A DNA stretch of 64,000 bases from Chrysopilus asiliformis. Taxonomy: Eukaryota > Arthropoda > Insecta > Diptera > Rhagionidae. Numbering within the stretch: the first letter of the stretch is position 1; the number at the start of each line of letters is the position of its first letter. Made by a program: the position numbers and the translations under genes. The notes beneath the pieces are model-generated. The model was not told the origin of the DNA. It was given only the letters and a program-made list of their open reading frames with translations, and searched no databases. The stretch covers positions 47,338,386 through 47,402,385 of the forward strand of contig OZ035962.1 of the NCBI GenBank assembly GCA_964034945.1, read 5' to 3'. This document shows positions 31,249-41,402 of the stretch, one piece after another.

Positions 31249-32275
31249 CTGTCTGTCTGTCTGTGGCGCGGATTGCGGGCGCAAGGATTGAGCTAGAGAC
31301 TTGAAAGTTTGCACAGATCCGTTTTTCGTAAAATGCGAGGCTAAGTTCGTTAATGGGCAAAAATGGACCATTAGGGGGGGGGGGGGGGGGGGTACCCCCC
31401 ATACGAACGAAATCGTTTTTTGTAAATATCTCAAAAACGGTGCATTTTATCAAAAAAGTCCAAGAACAAAAGTTATTTAGGATATGATTCTACATAAATC
31501 TTCTATACATCAAAATCCGATTGGAATAAATTTTAAAAAATCTTATTGGAAAGTTTGACTTCAAATTGGAATTTTGGTATAACTGTTCGAATTTTGATAC
31601 GAATATCACCATACTTGATTGCCATGATTGCCAGATTGGCAATTATAGCTTTTGTTATGTTTTTTATATGGATTGCTAGAATCGTATATTCCTTTTCATC
31701 GCCTATCACAAGCACTTGAGTTAAATTGTAAAGAAATTTTTTTTATATATATACTAGCCTTCACAACTGTTCAGATAATCTATTCTTAATACGATTCGTA
31801 ATAAGTACCTTTTACAAAAACAAATAATTTTCTTATACGACATTAATCCAAAACTATTTAACTAAAGGGTAGATAAAAATAACATAGCGAAGAGAAACTA
31901 AGTACTTATGAAATAAATTTTCCTTGTTTCGAAATTCTGATTTACCTCCACCATTAAATCAATTGCCCCTAAAAAACTCCCCGACCTCATGGGTTACAAT
32001 CACGTGAAAATTAGTATTAGACATTAATATACAATGATCTATCGGCCCGAGTCAATGTAGCACCGATTGCATACATTTAAATCGTTTGGTCAAGTAGTGC
32101 CACTCTGCTCTAAAAATTCAGAATTTTACATCCGTACTACATTGTACTGAATCCAAGATAACTCGCAAGAAGTCCTACAATTGGCAATGAATGTAGCACC
32201 GATCGCATACATTTAATGGGTATACACCAATACAAAAATTACTATAAGAATCTCACACGTATAAGTAACACCTAA
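30111..32275 (+). other. G3 leader with a duplicated block and one DINE-like unit
   Basis: Non-coding. A block of about 150 bp (TCAATGTAGCACCGATTGCA to CTCGCAA.AAGTCCTACA) occurs at 30322-30470 and again at 32046-32190. The DINE-like unit at 31058-31662 lies between the copies. Confidence 0.6.
31058..31662 (-). repeat. DINE-like repeat, complete, in G3 leader
   Basis: Full unit in reverse orientation, from GTTTTTATACCCG to GTTATGTTT. It has a (CTGT/CCGT) run at 31195-31262 and an unusually long G run at 31374-31392. It lies inverted relative to the unit at 32408. Confidence 0.85.
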
Positions 32276-32407
32276 ATGCCATTCGAGAGTAACATCCTAA
32301 CAAAGGACGAACTTAAAAGGATTAACCAATTAGAAATCGACTCGTAAAAATTACGAGAGGAAAACCAAAAGCAAAAGAAAAATCTCGACAGGTTCGAATC
32401 TAATTTC

Positions 32408-32992
32408 AAACATAACAAAAGCTATAATTGCCAATCTGGCAATCATTGGAGACCCGTATGGTGATATTCGTATCAAAATTCGAACAGTTATACCAAAATT
32501 CCAATTTGAAGTCAAACTTTCCAATAAGATTTTTTAAAATTTATTCCAATCGGATTTTGATATATAGAAGATTTATGTAGAATCATATCCTAAATAACTT
32601 TTGTTCTTGGACTTTTTTGATAAAATGCACCGTTTTTGAGATATTTACAAAAAATGATTTCGTTCGTATGGGGGGTACCCCCCCTAATGGTCCATTTTTG
32701 CCCATTAACGAACTTAGCCTCGCATTTTACGAAAAACGGATCTGTGCAAACTTTCAAGTCTCTAGCTCAATCCGTGCGCCCGCAATCCGCGCCACAGGCA
32801 GACAGACAGACAGACAGACAGACAGACGGACAGACAGACGGACAGACGGACGGACATGCAAAAATTAAATATTTTTATCATTTTAAACACACTGGTGTAA
32901 TTCATTTTTTTGTGCGATGACGGGATCTTGGCGTTACAAACGGTAAGGCAAAGTTAATATACCCTTTGGTTTCACCATACGGGTATAAAAAC
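32408..32992 (+). repeat. DINE-like (Helentron-type) repeat, reference copy
   Basis: 585 bp. It begins AAACATAACAAAAGC with the hairpin ATAATTGCCAATCTGGCAATCAT. The middle has GGTACCCCCC and AACTTAGCCTCGCATTTTAC, then GACA/GACG repeats, and the end has TATACCC...GGGTATAAAAAC able to form a terminal hairpin. Gag codon phase is the same on both sides without any duplicated target bases, in line with Helitron-type insertion. The layout (hairpin ends, CTGT/CCGT core, no coding) matches DINE-1/INE-1 repeats of Drosophila; the family assignment is by layout only. Confidence 0.8.
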
Positions 32993-33694
32993 GTAAAAGA
33001 TATTCTATCGACGGAGATCCAATTAAGAATCCCAAGACACGAATTTCAAGAATTCGAATCAGAATTAAATGCTATCTCTGAAAAAGACGAACAGATTGAG
33101 AAACAACTTAATAAAATAATCGAAACCATTAAGTTGGAAGAAACACAATTTATCAAAGAAATTGACAACTCCAAAAATAAAATTAAATTTTTGGTGGAAG
33201 AAATCGATAGTCTTCAGCAACAATTAAAGGAGGCAACGGAAAGGGTAGACATTTACGAAGAGGAAAGTAACAAGGACAACAAAGTTACAACTAGTAAAGC
33301 GATCTTACAAAATCTTAATAAGAACAAACAAGAGGAGGAAATAGCATCCCTAAAGAACCGATTGGCAAAACTTGCAGCGGAACTCAAAGATAGGGAACAG
33401 AAAAAATCCAACGCCTTGTTAAAAGTAACCCAAATACAGAAATCTTTGAAAAAATATACAAAAACAGAAAAACAAATCGAAACCAAAAACTCTCTTAGTA
33501 CAAAAGAAAAAGCACAAGTAAAAATGACTAACGCCTTTGAGATGTACGAAAAAATCATGGATATGTGTAGTAGATACATTCCCACTTTTTCAGGACAGCG
33601 TTCCCCCAAACTAACGAACGAGGTGTTAAGATTTATCTCGATAGCAAAGGACTTAAATGACAGGCTATCAGAAGAGGAAAAAGCCACTTTCGCA

Positions 33695-35429
33695 TCTATA
33701 TAACATATATCTAAATGGATGTTTGTCTGTTTGTCTGTCTGTTTGTCTGTCTGTCTGTTTGTGATTACAAAACTCAAAAACTACTGGACCGATTTTGACG
33801 CGGTTTTTTGCAAAATGATCTGCGTTGCCAGGAGCAGGTTTTTAGCTATGTTAGATTTTAAAATTCGAAACGGAAGGTCCTGTAAGGATAACGCAAATAT
33901 CCTTTTTCCCATTTTTCTCCGGAAAATTTGCATTATAGGGTTTTTGGGGTCGCTGATCACGAATCCGGTATTAGATTTTCAAAATTCGAAACGAAAGGTC
34001 CTGAAAGGATAACATAAATATCCTTTTTCCCATTTTGCCCCGTAAAAAACTGCATTATGGGGTTTTTTGGGGTCGCTGATCACGGCTCTGCTGTTGGAAT
34101 TTTAAAATTCGAAACGGAAGGTCCTGTAAGGATAACGCAAATTTCCTTTTTCCAGTTTTTCCTGGGAAAAATCGGCCTTAGAGGGTTTCCGTGATCGCTG
34201 ATTACGAATCCGGTGTTGGAATTTCAAAATTCTAACCGAGAAGTCCTGTAAGGATACCGGAAATATCCTTTTTCCCATTTTTCGCCGGAAAAATTGGTAT
34301 TATGGGGTTTTTGGGGTCGCTGATCACGAATCCGATATTAGATTTTCAAAATTCGAAACGAAAGGTCCTGTAAGGATAAATATCCTTTTTCCCGTTTTTC
34401 CCCGGAAAAATCGGCATAAGGGGGTTTTTGGGGTCGCTGATTACGAATCCGGTATTAGATTTGCAAAATTCGAAACGAAAGGTCCTGTAAGGATAACGAA
34501 AATATCCTTTTTCCCATTTTTCCCCGGAAAAATTTGCATTATAGGGTTTTTGGGGTCGGTGATCACGAATCCGGTATTAGATTTTCAAAATTCGAAACGG
34601 AAGGTCCTGTAAGGATAACGAAAATATCCTTTTTCCCATTTTTCCCCGGAAAAATTTGCATTATAGGGTTTTTGGGGTCACTGATCACGAATCCGGTATT
34701 AGATTTGCAAAACTGACGCGGAAGTTCCTGAAAGGATAACGCAAATATCCTTTTTCCCATTTTCCCCGGAAAAATTTGCATTATGTTTGGGATCGCTGAT
34801 CACGAATCCGATATTAGATTTTCAAAATTCGAAACGAAAAGTCCTGTAAGGATAAATATCCTTTTTCCCGTTTTTCCTTGGAATAATCGGTATATTGGGG
34901 TTTTTGGGCCGCTGATCACGAATCCGATATTAGATTTTAAAAATTCGAAACGGAAGGTCCTGTAAGAATAACGCAAATATCCTTTTTCCAGTTTTTACTG
35001 GGAAAAATCGTCATTAGGGCGTTTCTGGGATCACTGATCACGAATCCGGTGTTGGAATTTCAAAATTCTAACCGAAAAGTCCTGCAAGGTTAACGCAAAT
35101 GTCCTTTTTCCAATTTTTCTTGAAACAATTGCCACTAACGGGTTTTCGAGGTTGCTGATCGCGAATCCGGTGTTCGATTTTTCAAATGCTAAACGGAAGG
35201 TCCTGTAAGGATAACGGAAATGTCCTTTTTCCAATTTTTCTCGCAAAAACAGTCTTTGGGAGGTTTTCAGGGTTGCTAATCACGAATCTGGAGTTGGAAT
35301 TTCAAAATTCGAAACGGAAGGTCCTGTAAGGATAACATTTTTTCCCAAAACTTTTTAAGTTATTTATGGTTTTTTGGCATTCTAAAATTTATACAAAAAA
35401 CTTTTACCTGCCAACGAAGGGTCTGCTAG
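33695..35429 (+). mobile_element. Non-autonomous Helitron inside G3 gag
   Basis: Begins TCTATATAACATATATCTAA after a host A and ends GGGTCTGCTAG before a host T, the TC...CTRR structure with A|T insertion. Near the 5' end lies AACTACTGGACCGATTTTGA, a block often seen at insect Helitron starts. Near the 3' end lies CCAACGAAGGGTCTGCTAG. 1735 bp, mostly satellite (33840-35340), no Rep/helicase. No target duplication; the gag frame rejoins exactly. Confidence 0.92.
33840..35340 (+). repeat. 122-bp tandem hairpin satellite within the Helitron
   Basis: About 12-13 units, period 122 bp by counting neighbours (for example 34481 to 34603). Each has GGTCCTGTAAGGATA, a short loop and TATCCTTTTTCCC, able to form a 7-bp stem, then CCGGAAAAA and GGGGTCGCTGATCACGAATC. 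Units differ by point changes and small deletions. Confidence 0.92.
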
Positions 35430-36373
35430 TCTTGTATAAAATACAAACTAACAGACGATGCTTACTACCTGGTGAGTACGGAGAGACCAGAAACCGTAAA
35501 GGAAATCCTGGACTTATTGAAGAAAAACTACGTCGCAAAAAAGGGATTCGAAGAAGTAAGGGCCGAAATGACCTCAAGCAAACAACGACCTGGAGAAAGC
35601 TTAGAAGGTTACGCAGACAGATTAAAACACCTTCTGGACGAAACTAGGTACGCAATAGAAGCGGAATATCCCACAGGTCATGAATGACTTATGAAAGAGT
35701 CCTTTTCCGTGGTAACCGTTTTCAAGAAGGGATTGATAAACCACCAAATACGCCAACTTTTGGTAGGTAACCGGGCCAAAAATTTAGAAGAAATAAAAGA
35801 GGAAGCTAAATTCCTAGAAAAAGACATTAAACGACTGAACCTCGCAGAACCTAACCCACCCCAACAACAAAACCTGTATAACAGAAACTATCAAGGGGGA
35901 AGCTCCAATGCAAATAGGAACGCCCGCCCTCCAAACATGAGAAATAACAAACAACTAATCGTGTGTAGTTTCTGTGGGAAAAGGGGACACCTTGAACGGG
36001 ATTGCTATGCAAAGGGAAACCAAACCTTTTGCACCAAGTGCAACACTTACGGGCATGACAGAAATAGTTGTCAAGGCCCACAACAGCAAGTAAGGGTTTT
36101 AAATGATCTAAATTCAGCAATAAATCCTCACGTTTTATATTGCCAATTCTGTAAAACTACCGACCACTACACAGACATTTGCGTTCGCAAATACAAAGCC
36201 GAACTTGAAGAGCAGGGAAACGGAAGCAGGCAGTCCGGAATCACGACGGTTACTGCCAGTCCGAACACCCCAACAATGTAACGTGCAACCCCCCATTTCT
36301 CCCCCCTAACAAGGACCCTGACCGCTCTCAACAAGAAATCGACTTTTTAGGGAAATATACTATAAAATTAAAT

Positions 36374-38008
36374 ATGGACATAGCAAAATTCCCGAACCTG
36401 ATAATGATGGTGGACACTGGGTCCGACTGTAACTTACTAAAACTCAGCTGTTTAAGAGAAATAGTAACAATTAACACAAAAGAAACCATAACGATAGGAG
36501 GCATTTTTGGTTCAATGAACCATTCTATCGGTACTTGTACCGCTGCTATCGAAATAGGCAGTCGCAAGTACGATTGTAAATTTCATATCATCCATGATAC
36601 AGACTCTATACCTTCAGACGGTATACTAGGTATACCCTTCTTGAAGGAAAAAGCAGTAATCGACTGCGTAAAAAACAAACTTACAGTCACCACGAGTTCC
36701 TCAATCTCAGTCATTTTAGCAAAGCCCCCATTGAAAGGCAAATCACCACGAACCCTTTTCCGACAGGTAGACCTGAGTTTAAGAACCCCTGACGACGTTT
36801 TGAAGAACTATAAAATTAACGGGACACCCCCATCGGGCCATGTATTGAACATGGGAAGTGAAAGTCTCTATTTTAAAAAACGAACAGAAAACATAACCGA
36901 GGATATGAAAGACAAAATACAAACATTAGAAACCGCCATTTCAGCATCAAAGCACGCCTTAATTTTACTGAAGAAAAAAAAGGAAAGTACCAGAGAAACA
37001 TTCAACACCTTTAGGTCTTCGCCACTGGTAAAAACAAAAACAACCCATGAACCACCACCCCTGATACTCCCGTCCCTACCCCTGATAAACCCAAATTCTC
37101 TACCCCTGAAAACTGCAACGAATACTTCACTGCAAGTAAAGGAAATAAAAATAATTGAAAATCAAATGATTATAAATAAAGAAGTAAAAGATTATACAAG
37201 AAGAAAAACAGCCCCTGAATCTATGCCCCTGCTAGCTTGTAAGTCTCTGCCCCTGATACCCCCGTCTCTGCCCATGATACCCCCGTCTCTGCCCCCGTTA
37301 CCCCAGTCTCTGCCCCTGATACCCCCGTCTCTGCCCCTGAAACCCCCGTCTCTGACCCTGATAGCTTGTAAGGCTCTATCCCCGATAACCCCTAACTCCC
37401 TTATCCCGATAGACAACCCTCGAAGGGCACTGTCTATCACCGAGGAGAAGGAAACAAGGTCAATCCAACCTCGCATGGGGATTGACCAAGCAAACTCTCC
37501 AAACACCCTTAAATCCCTGCCCCCCATAACCACTAACTCCCTTCCCCCGATATGCAACCCTCGAAAGGCACTGTCTATCACTGAGGAGAAGAAAACGAGG
37601 TCAATCCAACCTCACATGGGGATTGACCAACCCAGCTCTCCACACAGTACCCGCCATTTTCCCCAAAAGTTAGGACCTAGAACCGAAGAAATTATAATGG
37701 TACCCATGAATACTGAAGAAGAAATGGTTTGTATTAAAAAAGAAATTCTACCCGGTGTGTTATCTAGTAACACCATAGTTAGGCCACAAGATGGACACGC
37801 ATATGTGGCGATAATAAACGTCACAATGAAACAAATCACCCTCTCCCTTACGACCCTACTGTTGAATCACTCACCCCCTAAAACTATGCCCCTTATACAA
37901 CCCCCACCTAAACCACCTCCCTCGATAAACCCACCCCCTCATTCTCCACTCACGATAATGAACCCCGGCATCGTAATGAATATACTCTTCCAACAGACTC
38001 ACATGTAA
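36374..38008 (+). CDS. G3 protease with a proline-rich linker
   Basis: 544 residues. Retroviral-type aspartic protease at the N-terminus: active site MMVDTGSDCNLL near residue 13, and DGILGIPFLKEKAVIDC near 90. Then a long linker with SLPLIPPSLP-type repeats (37050-37400) and a duplicated block around NPR.ALSITEE. Near the end is CIKKEILPGVLSSNTIVRP, which matches CLQKEIKPGLILGNTIVKP of the G1 polyprotein just ahead of its RT. Here the frame then stops and no RT follows. It lies in the -1 frame relative to gag. The product could process Gag supplied by related elements (inference). Confidence 0.8.
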   Translation: MDIAKFPNLIMMVDTGSDCNLLKLSCLREIVTINTKETITIGGIFGSMNHSIGTCTAAIEIGSRKYDCKFHIIHDTDSIPSDGILGIPFLKEKAVIDCVKNKLTVTTSSSISVILAKPPLKGKSPRTLFRQVDLSLRTPDDVLKNYKINGTPPSGHVLNMGSESLYFKKRTENITEDMKDKIQTLETAISASKHALILLKKKKESTRETFNTFRSSPLVKTKTTHEPPPLILPSLPLINPNSLPLKTATNTSLQVKEIKIIENQMIINKEVKDYTRRKTAPESMPLLACKSLPLIPPSLPMIPPSLPPLPQSLPLIPPSLPLKPPSLTLIACKALSPITPNSLIPIDNPRRALSITEEKETRSIQPRMGIDQANSPNTLKSLPPITTNSLPPICNPRKALSITEEKKTRSIQPHMGIDQPSSPHSTRHFPQKLGPRTEEIIMVPMNTEEEMVCIKKEILPGVLSSNTIVRPQDGHAYVAIINVTMKQITLSLTTLLLNHSPPKTMPLIQPPPKPPPSINPPPHSPLTIMNPGIVMNILFQQTHM

Positions 38009-39177
38009 AAATGATGGCGGACGGACCATTCTACCTGTTCTCCGAAGTAAATAACCTAACAAGGAAGGACTCCCTCACAGGAAACACCATGGAAGAAATA
38101 TAATTTAAAAAATATAAAATATATATATATATATAATAACATATCATACGATAATAACGTATAATACATCAATAACCACCAACCCATCATTTAAATAAAC
38201 TAATAAATTACGTATTTCCAGAATAACCTGAAGATTAAACAACGAAAAACCAATACGTCCAGCGATCCAGCACACCGGGTAACCCTGCCATTTACATAGC
38301 GACGTGAGGACAATCAACATGACGATCAACAATTATACCACCAAATTTCTTGCCAGCAAATCGAAAATCGGTGATAACATATTAAAAGTGGTGACACTGC
38401 AGTTGGCACTTTCTTCAATCAACACAAATTCCCCCGGGGATATATATATTAAAAAAAAAATCCATAACTAACTTACAACAACTTAGGGTAAATTAGGTTA
38501 CTTAAGATGTTAATGCTTAACTTACTTCATGTACTTTAAAATGATTACTCCATTTGTTTTTAATACTACAATTAAATTAAAAAAAAAAAAAAAAATTTCT
38601 AAGTTACATGAAAACTTTTCTTAAGTTACATTGAGTGTTTGCAATTCTACCAAAAACGAAAACAATTGGTAAACTTTCAGAATTCCAAATACAATTCGAA
38701 TTTTAATACTTTTAATTTTAATAATTTGAAATTTTAATACTACCACAGGATTTACTATTGATTTTTAAAAAAATAACTTCAAATTGTTAATCTCACTAAC
38801 AAGTGCGCGGGTGCCGAAATGAAGGCAAAAACCCACGATATAAATTCCGCCTGATACCTCCTTATGAGGTCTCAGAGACAACTTCTTACATCAAATTAAC
38901 CAATAATTCGAACAGTGCCCCGTTAACGCTATTTAAAAACAAAAAAAAATTTTTTTTATTAAATAAAAATCTTATAGAAATAGTATAAGGGGAAGCAGAT
39001 AGTTACCTGAGCCCCACTGACCGATGACATAATGAGCCGTTCACCACCAATGAAAGGGTTTCCCGCCCATAATGAGGAATAAAAATAAACTATACAATAA
39101 TAAAGGGATGAATTGAGCATCATTCACGGTACAGCATGGCGAGCATCACGGACTACTGCCCCCAGTTTCGCGAACCA

Positions 39178-39182
<5 letters not shown>
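38009..39182 (+). other. G3 3' non-coding region
   Basis: Where RT, RNase H and integrase would be expected, only A/T-rich non-coding sequence is seen, with an A run near 38578-38595. ACCACCAATGAAAGGGTTTC (39038-39062) precedes the TA microsatellite. Confidence 0.5.

Positions 39183-39260
<78 letters not shown>
39183..39260. repeat. (TA)n microsatellite, mariner target
   Basis: About 39 TA units. The mariner at 39261 is inserted at its right edge. A few TA units resume at 40556. Confidence 0.95.
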
Positions 39261-39266
<6 letters not shown>

Positions 39267-40555
39267 GCGCCATCTATTCCTCCGGTATGAGAATGTTGAA
39301 TAACTTTTGAAAGAAACAATAGATTGCAAAAAATGGTGTTTTTTTATTTAGTTCAATCCTTTACAATTTATGTGGACTACTTTTTGAAAACAACAGCGAT
39401 CAAATGACCACCTTTATTGGCCACCGCAAACTGTGCTCTTTTTCGGGCATTTTCCATCACTTCTTCGAGCATCTCCGTCGGTATGGCAGCTATTTCGGCA
39501 CGAATATTGGTCTTGAGCTCGTCAATGGTCTTCGGGTTGCTGGCGTAAACTTTACTCTTCAAATAACCCCACAAAAAGAAGTCTGGGGGGGTTAAATCAG
39601 GGGATCTTGGTGGCCAGTCAATATCGCCTCTTTTCGATATCACACGTCTAGGGAATTTTTGTTGCAAAAACCGTATTGTTTGGTCCGCTGTGTGGCATGG
39701 CGCCCCGTCTTGCTGAAACCAGAAGTCAGTCAGACCTTTTTCACGCATTTTCGGACACACAAAATGTGCCAACATCCACCGATATCGATTACCATTAACT
39801 GTTTCACGTTCATTGAAGAAAAATGGCCCAATGATGGTTTTTGCGCACACGCCGGCCCAAACAGTCACTTTTCGATCATGCAATGGTATTTCATGAATCT
39901 CGTGAGGATTTTCTGTCGCCCAAATGCGGCAATTTTGTTTATTAACACCGCCAGAGAGAGTGAAATGTGCCTCGTCGGTCATTAAAACTTGCATCCAAAA
40001 GTCCGGCATGGTTTCCAACATTCGGCCGACTAATTTGCCGTATTCTATACGACGCGACTTGTCTGTTGCCAATATTCTTTGAGTTAGTTGTATTTTGTAA
40101 GGAAACAAATGGAGATCGTCCTTTAAAATGTGCCGCAACGTGGTTCCACTCATTTTCAACCGCTGAGTTTGGTGGCGATACGAGACATTTGGGTCCTCGG
40201 CAACACTCTCTCTCACGGCTTCAATAATTTCATTGGAACGTCTTGGGCGTGGATGATTATAGGTTAGATTGCCTACTGTTCCGTGCTCAAAGAAATTTTT
40301 ACCCAGCGCCCGAATTCTTTTGTCGGTAGGCGCTTTTTTGCCACGATATTTTGCACGATATGCACGTTGAGTTAGCACAATTGAACGACTATTTTCAATG
40401 TACATCGTCACTATTTCGGCGCGTTCTTTCGGTGTGAAGCGGTTCATGGTTAAAATTGTACTGGTTTGACGTTTCCAAAACGTGTCTAGGAAAGCAAATC
40501 GGTTGACAAAAGTTATTGAATGTTTACATACCGGTGGAATAGATGGCGCACCCTG
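39261..40555 (-). mobile_element. Full-length mariner-superfamily transposon
   Basis: The ends TAGGGTGCGCCATCTATTCC and, reverse-complemented, CAGGGTGCGCCATCTATTCC are matching inverted repeats flanked by TA. The 1295-bp element holds one intact transposase gene on the minus strand. Confidence 0.92.
39377..40447 (-). CDS. Mariner-superfamily transposase, intact
   Basis: 356 residues, no stops. N-terminal helix-turn-helix region (MNRFTPKERAEIVTMYIENS) that would bind the inverted repeats. Linker with RPRRSNEIIEAVRESV. Catalytic triad: TDEAHFTLSG (first Asp), QQDGAPCHTA (second Asp) and SPDLTPPDFFLWGYLK (third Asp, in PPDF). By my count 41 residues separate the second and third Asp, the spacing described for the rosa/DD41D group. 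It catalyses cut-and-paste transposition into TA. Length, motifs and intact repeats suggest a recently active copy. Confidence 0.93.
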   Translation of the reverse strand: MNRFTPKERAEIVTMYIENSRSIVLTQRAYRAKYRGKKAPTDKRIRALGKNFFEHGTVGNLTYNHPRPRRSNEIIEAVRESVAEDPNVSYRHQTQRLKMSGTTLRHILKDDLHLFPYKIQLTQRILATDKSRRIEYGKLVGRMLETMPDFWMQVLMTDEAHFTLSGGVNKQNCRIWATENPHEIHEIPLHDRKVTVWAGVCAKTIIGPFFFNERETVNGNRYRWMLAHFVCPKMREKGLTDFWFQQDGAPCHTADQTIRFLQQKFPRRVISKRGDIDWPPRSPDLTPPDFFLWGYLKSKVYASNPKTIDELKTNIRAEIAAIPTEMLEEVMENARKRAQFAVANKGGHLIAVVFKK

Positions 40556-40581
40556 TATATATATAAATAGTGCTAACGGGC

Positions 40582-40753
40582 GACAGCCCCCGTTTGTTTA
40601 AAAAAAAAAAATTTTGTCATATAGAGACCTCAACAGCTCCCGCACACATTGCGTTAAATTGACCGAACTCAAACCCAATGTTGAGTCTAGGGACTTCACA
40701 GTAGCCGTTAGAATCCTCGTCATCGGATACTAACTTTTTCGAGGAGGGAGTGA
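40582..40753 (+). other. G3 sequence before the 3' LTR, with polypurine tract
   Basis: Short non-coding stretch ending in GAGGAGGGAGTGA directly before TGTGACGG, the expected plus-strand primer. Confidence 0.65.
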
Positions 40754-41383
40754 TGTGACGGCCCTGGCCGTCACCCCTTATTATCATACGGCCGGCCCTG
40801 ACTGACGGGAATGCAATATGCTTATTTAGCATAAGCGTTTCCGTCGGCCAAAGGCGAAACCCGATGCCGCTAGCATCGTAAGCGATAAAATGCTTACGAT
40901 GCACACAAGTGGCTGTTCACGGGTTGGGCGAGTGATAACGAAACGCGCTGACACTGTGAATTCCTTCGACCGACGCCAGCAGCTCAAAGGGCCGCTGGAA
41001 GGATAAGTCGAATTGAGCTTTGCCTTTTCATTTGGAACCTCGTATTGAACAGTCGTTAGTCAATTCTTATACAGTAAATTCTTGTACTTAGTAAATTCTC
41101 AGTGAATTCTTGTAATTAGTAAATTCTCGGTAAACTCTTGTAATTAGTAAATTCTCAGTGAACTCTTGTAACTAGTAACTTCTAGTAATTAGTGAATTCT
41201 TGTAATTAGTAAATTCTCAGTGAACTCTTGTAATCAGTAAATTCTCAGTAAATTCTTGTACTTAGTAAATTCTTAGTGAATTCTTGTTAGTAAATTCTAG
41301 TAATTAGTGAAATTCTTGTACTTAGTAAATTCTATCAATAAACAAGTTGCTCCGGAATTTGCTATTTTCATTTAACCACGACA
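40754..41383 (+). repeat. G3 3' LTR
   Basis: Near-identical to 29451-30082, with a few changes and rearranged ~30-bp repeats (41065-41330). Followed by the GTTT duplication and the last bases of the BEL LTR. Confidence 0.9.
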
Positions 41384-41402
41384 GTTTGTTGCGTCGTCAA
41401 CA

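Larger units (their letters stand above)
32276..36281 (+). pseudogene. gag: G3 Gag, broken by two insertions and two stops
   Basis: ATG at 32276. Coding segments are 32276-32407, 32993-33694 and 35430-36281. The middle segment is a long coiled-coil region (EEIDSLQQQLKEA, IASLKNRLAKLAAELK). The third carries ERPETVKEILDLL, RPGESLEGYADRL and zinc knuckles CSFCGKRGHLERDC, CTKCNTYGHDRNSC and CQFCKTTDHYTDIC. The DINE-like unit (32408-32992) and the Helitron (33695-35429) both keep codon phase across the gap. In-frame stops are TAA at 32345 and TGA at 35685. Gag would bind element RNA and build particles; this copy is dead. Confidence 0.85.
29451..41383 (+). mobile_element. Gypsy-type gag-protease LTR element (G3), non-autonomous
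   Basis: LTRs at 29451-30082 and 40754-41383, 4-bp duplication GTTT (29447-29450 and 41384-41387), tRNA-Ser-like primer site from 30085 (TGGCGCAGCCGGC), purine tract GAGGAGGGAGTGA before the 3' LTR. It encodes Gag and a protease-linker protein. No reverse transcriptase, RNase H or integrase is visible. Nested in it are two DINE-like units, a Helitron and a mariner. Confidence 0.88.
21908..41402 (-). mobile_element. BEL/Pao LTR retrotransposon complex with nested elements
   Basis: It begins TGTTCGGGCC and ends GTCAACA, flanked by GAGGG. In + order: a truncated LTR (21908-23458), a complete LTR (23459-25154), an internal region (25155-28398) and an LTR (28399-29450 plus 41388-41402) split by a gypsy-type element. 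On the minus strand, a polypurine tract AGAAGGGGGGAGAA precedes the 3' LTR at 25155-25168, and a primer site TGGTCCTTCGAGCCGG follows the 5' LTR at about 28396. Pol is largely deleted. Confidence 0.85.

Noticed and set aside
31130..31453. Conserved-looking 70-105-residue frames (PNGPFLPINELSLAFYEKRIC type) that recur at several places
   Set aside because: All lie in DINE-like repeats in varying frames, run into the CTGT/CCGT array and have no conserved start; conservation is that of the DNA repeat.
37192..37581. Glycine/arginine-rich frame antisense to the G3 protease linker
   Set aside because: It is the shadow of the proline-rich repeats on the coding strand.
39113..39310. Frame of alternating Tyr-Ile
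   Set aside because: Simply the (TA)n microsatellite read in frame.
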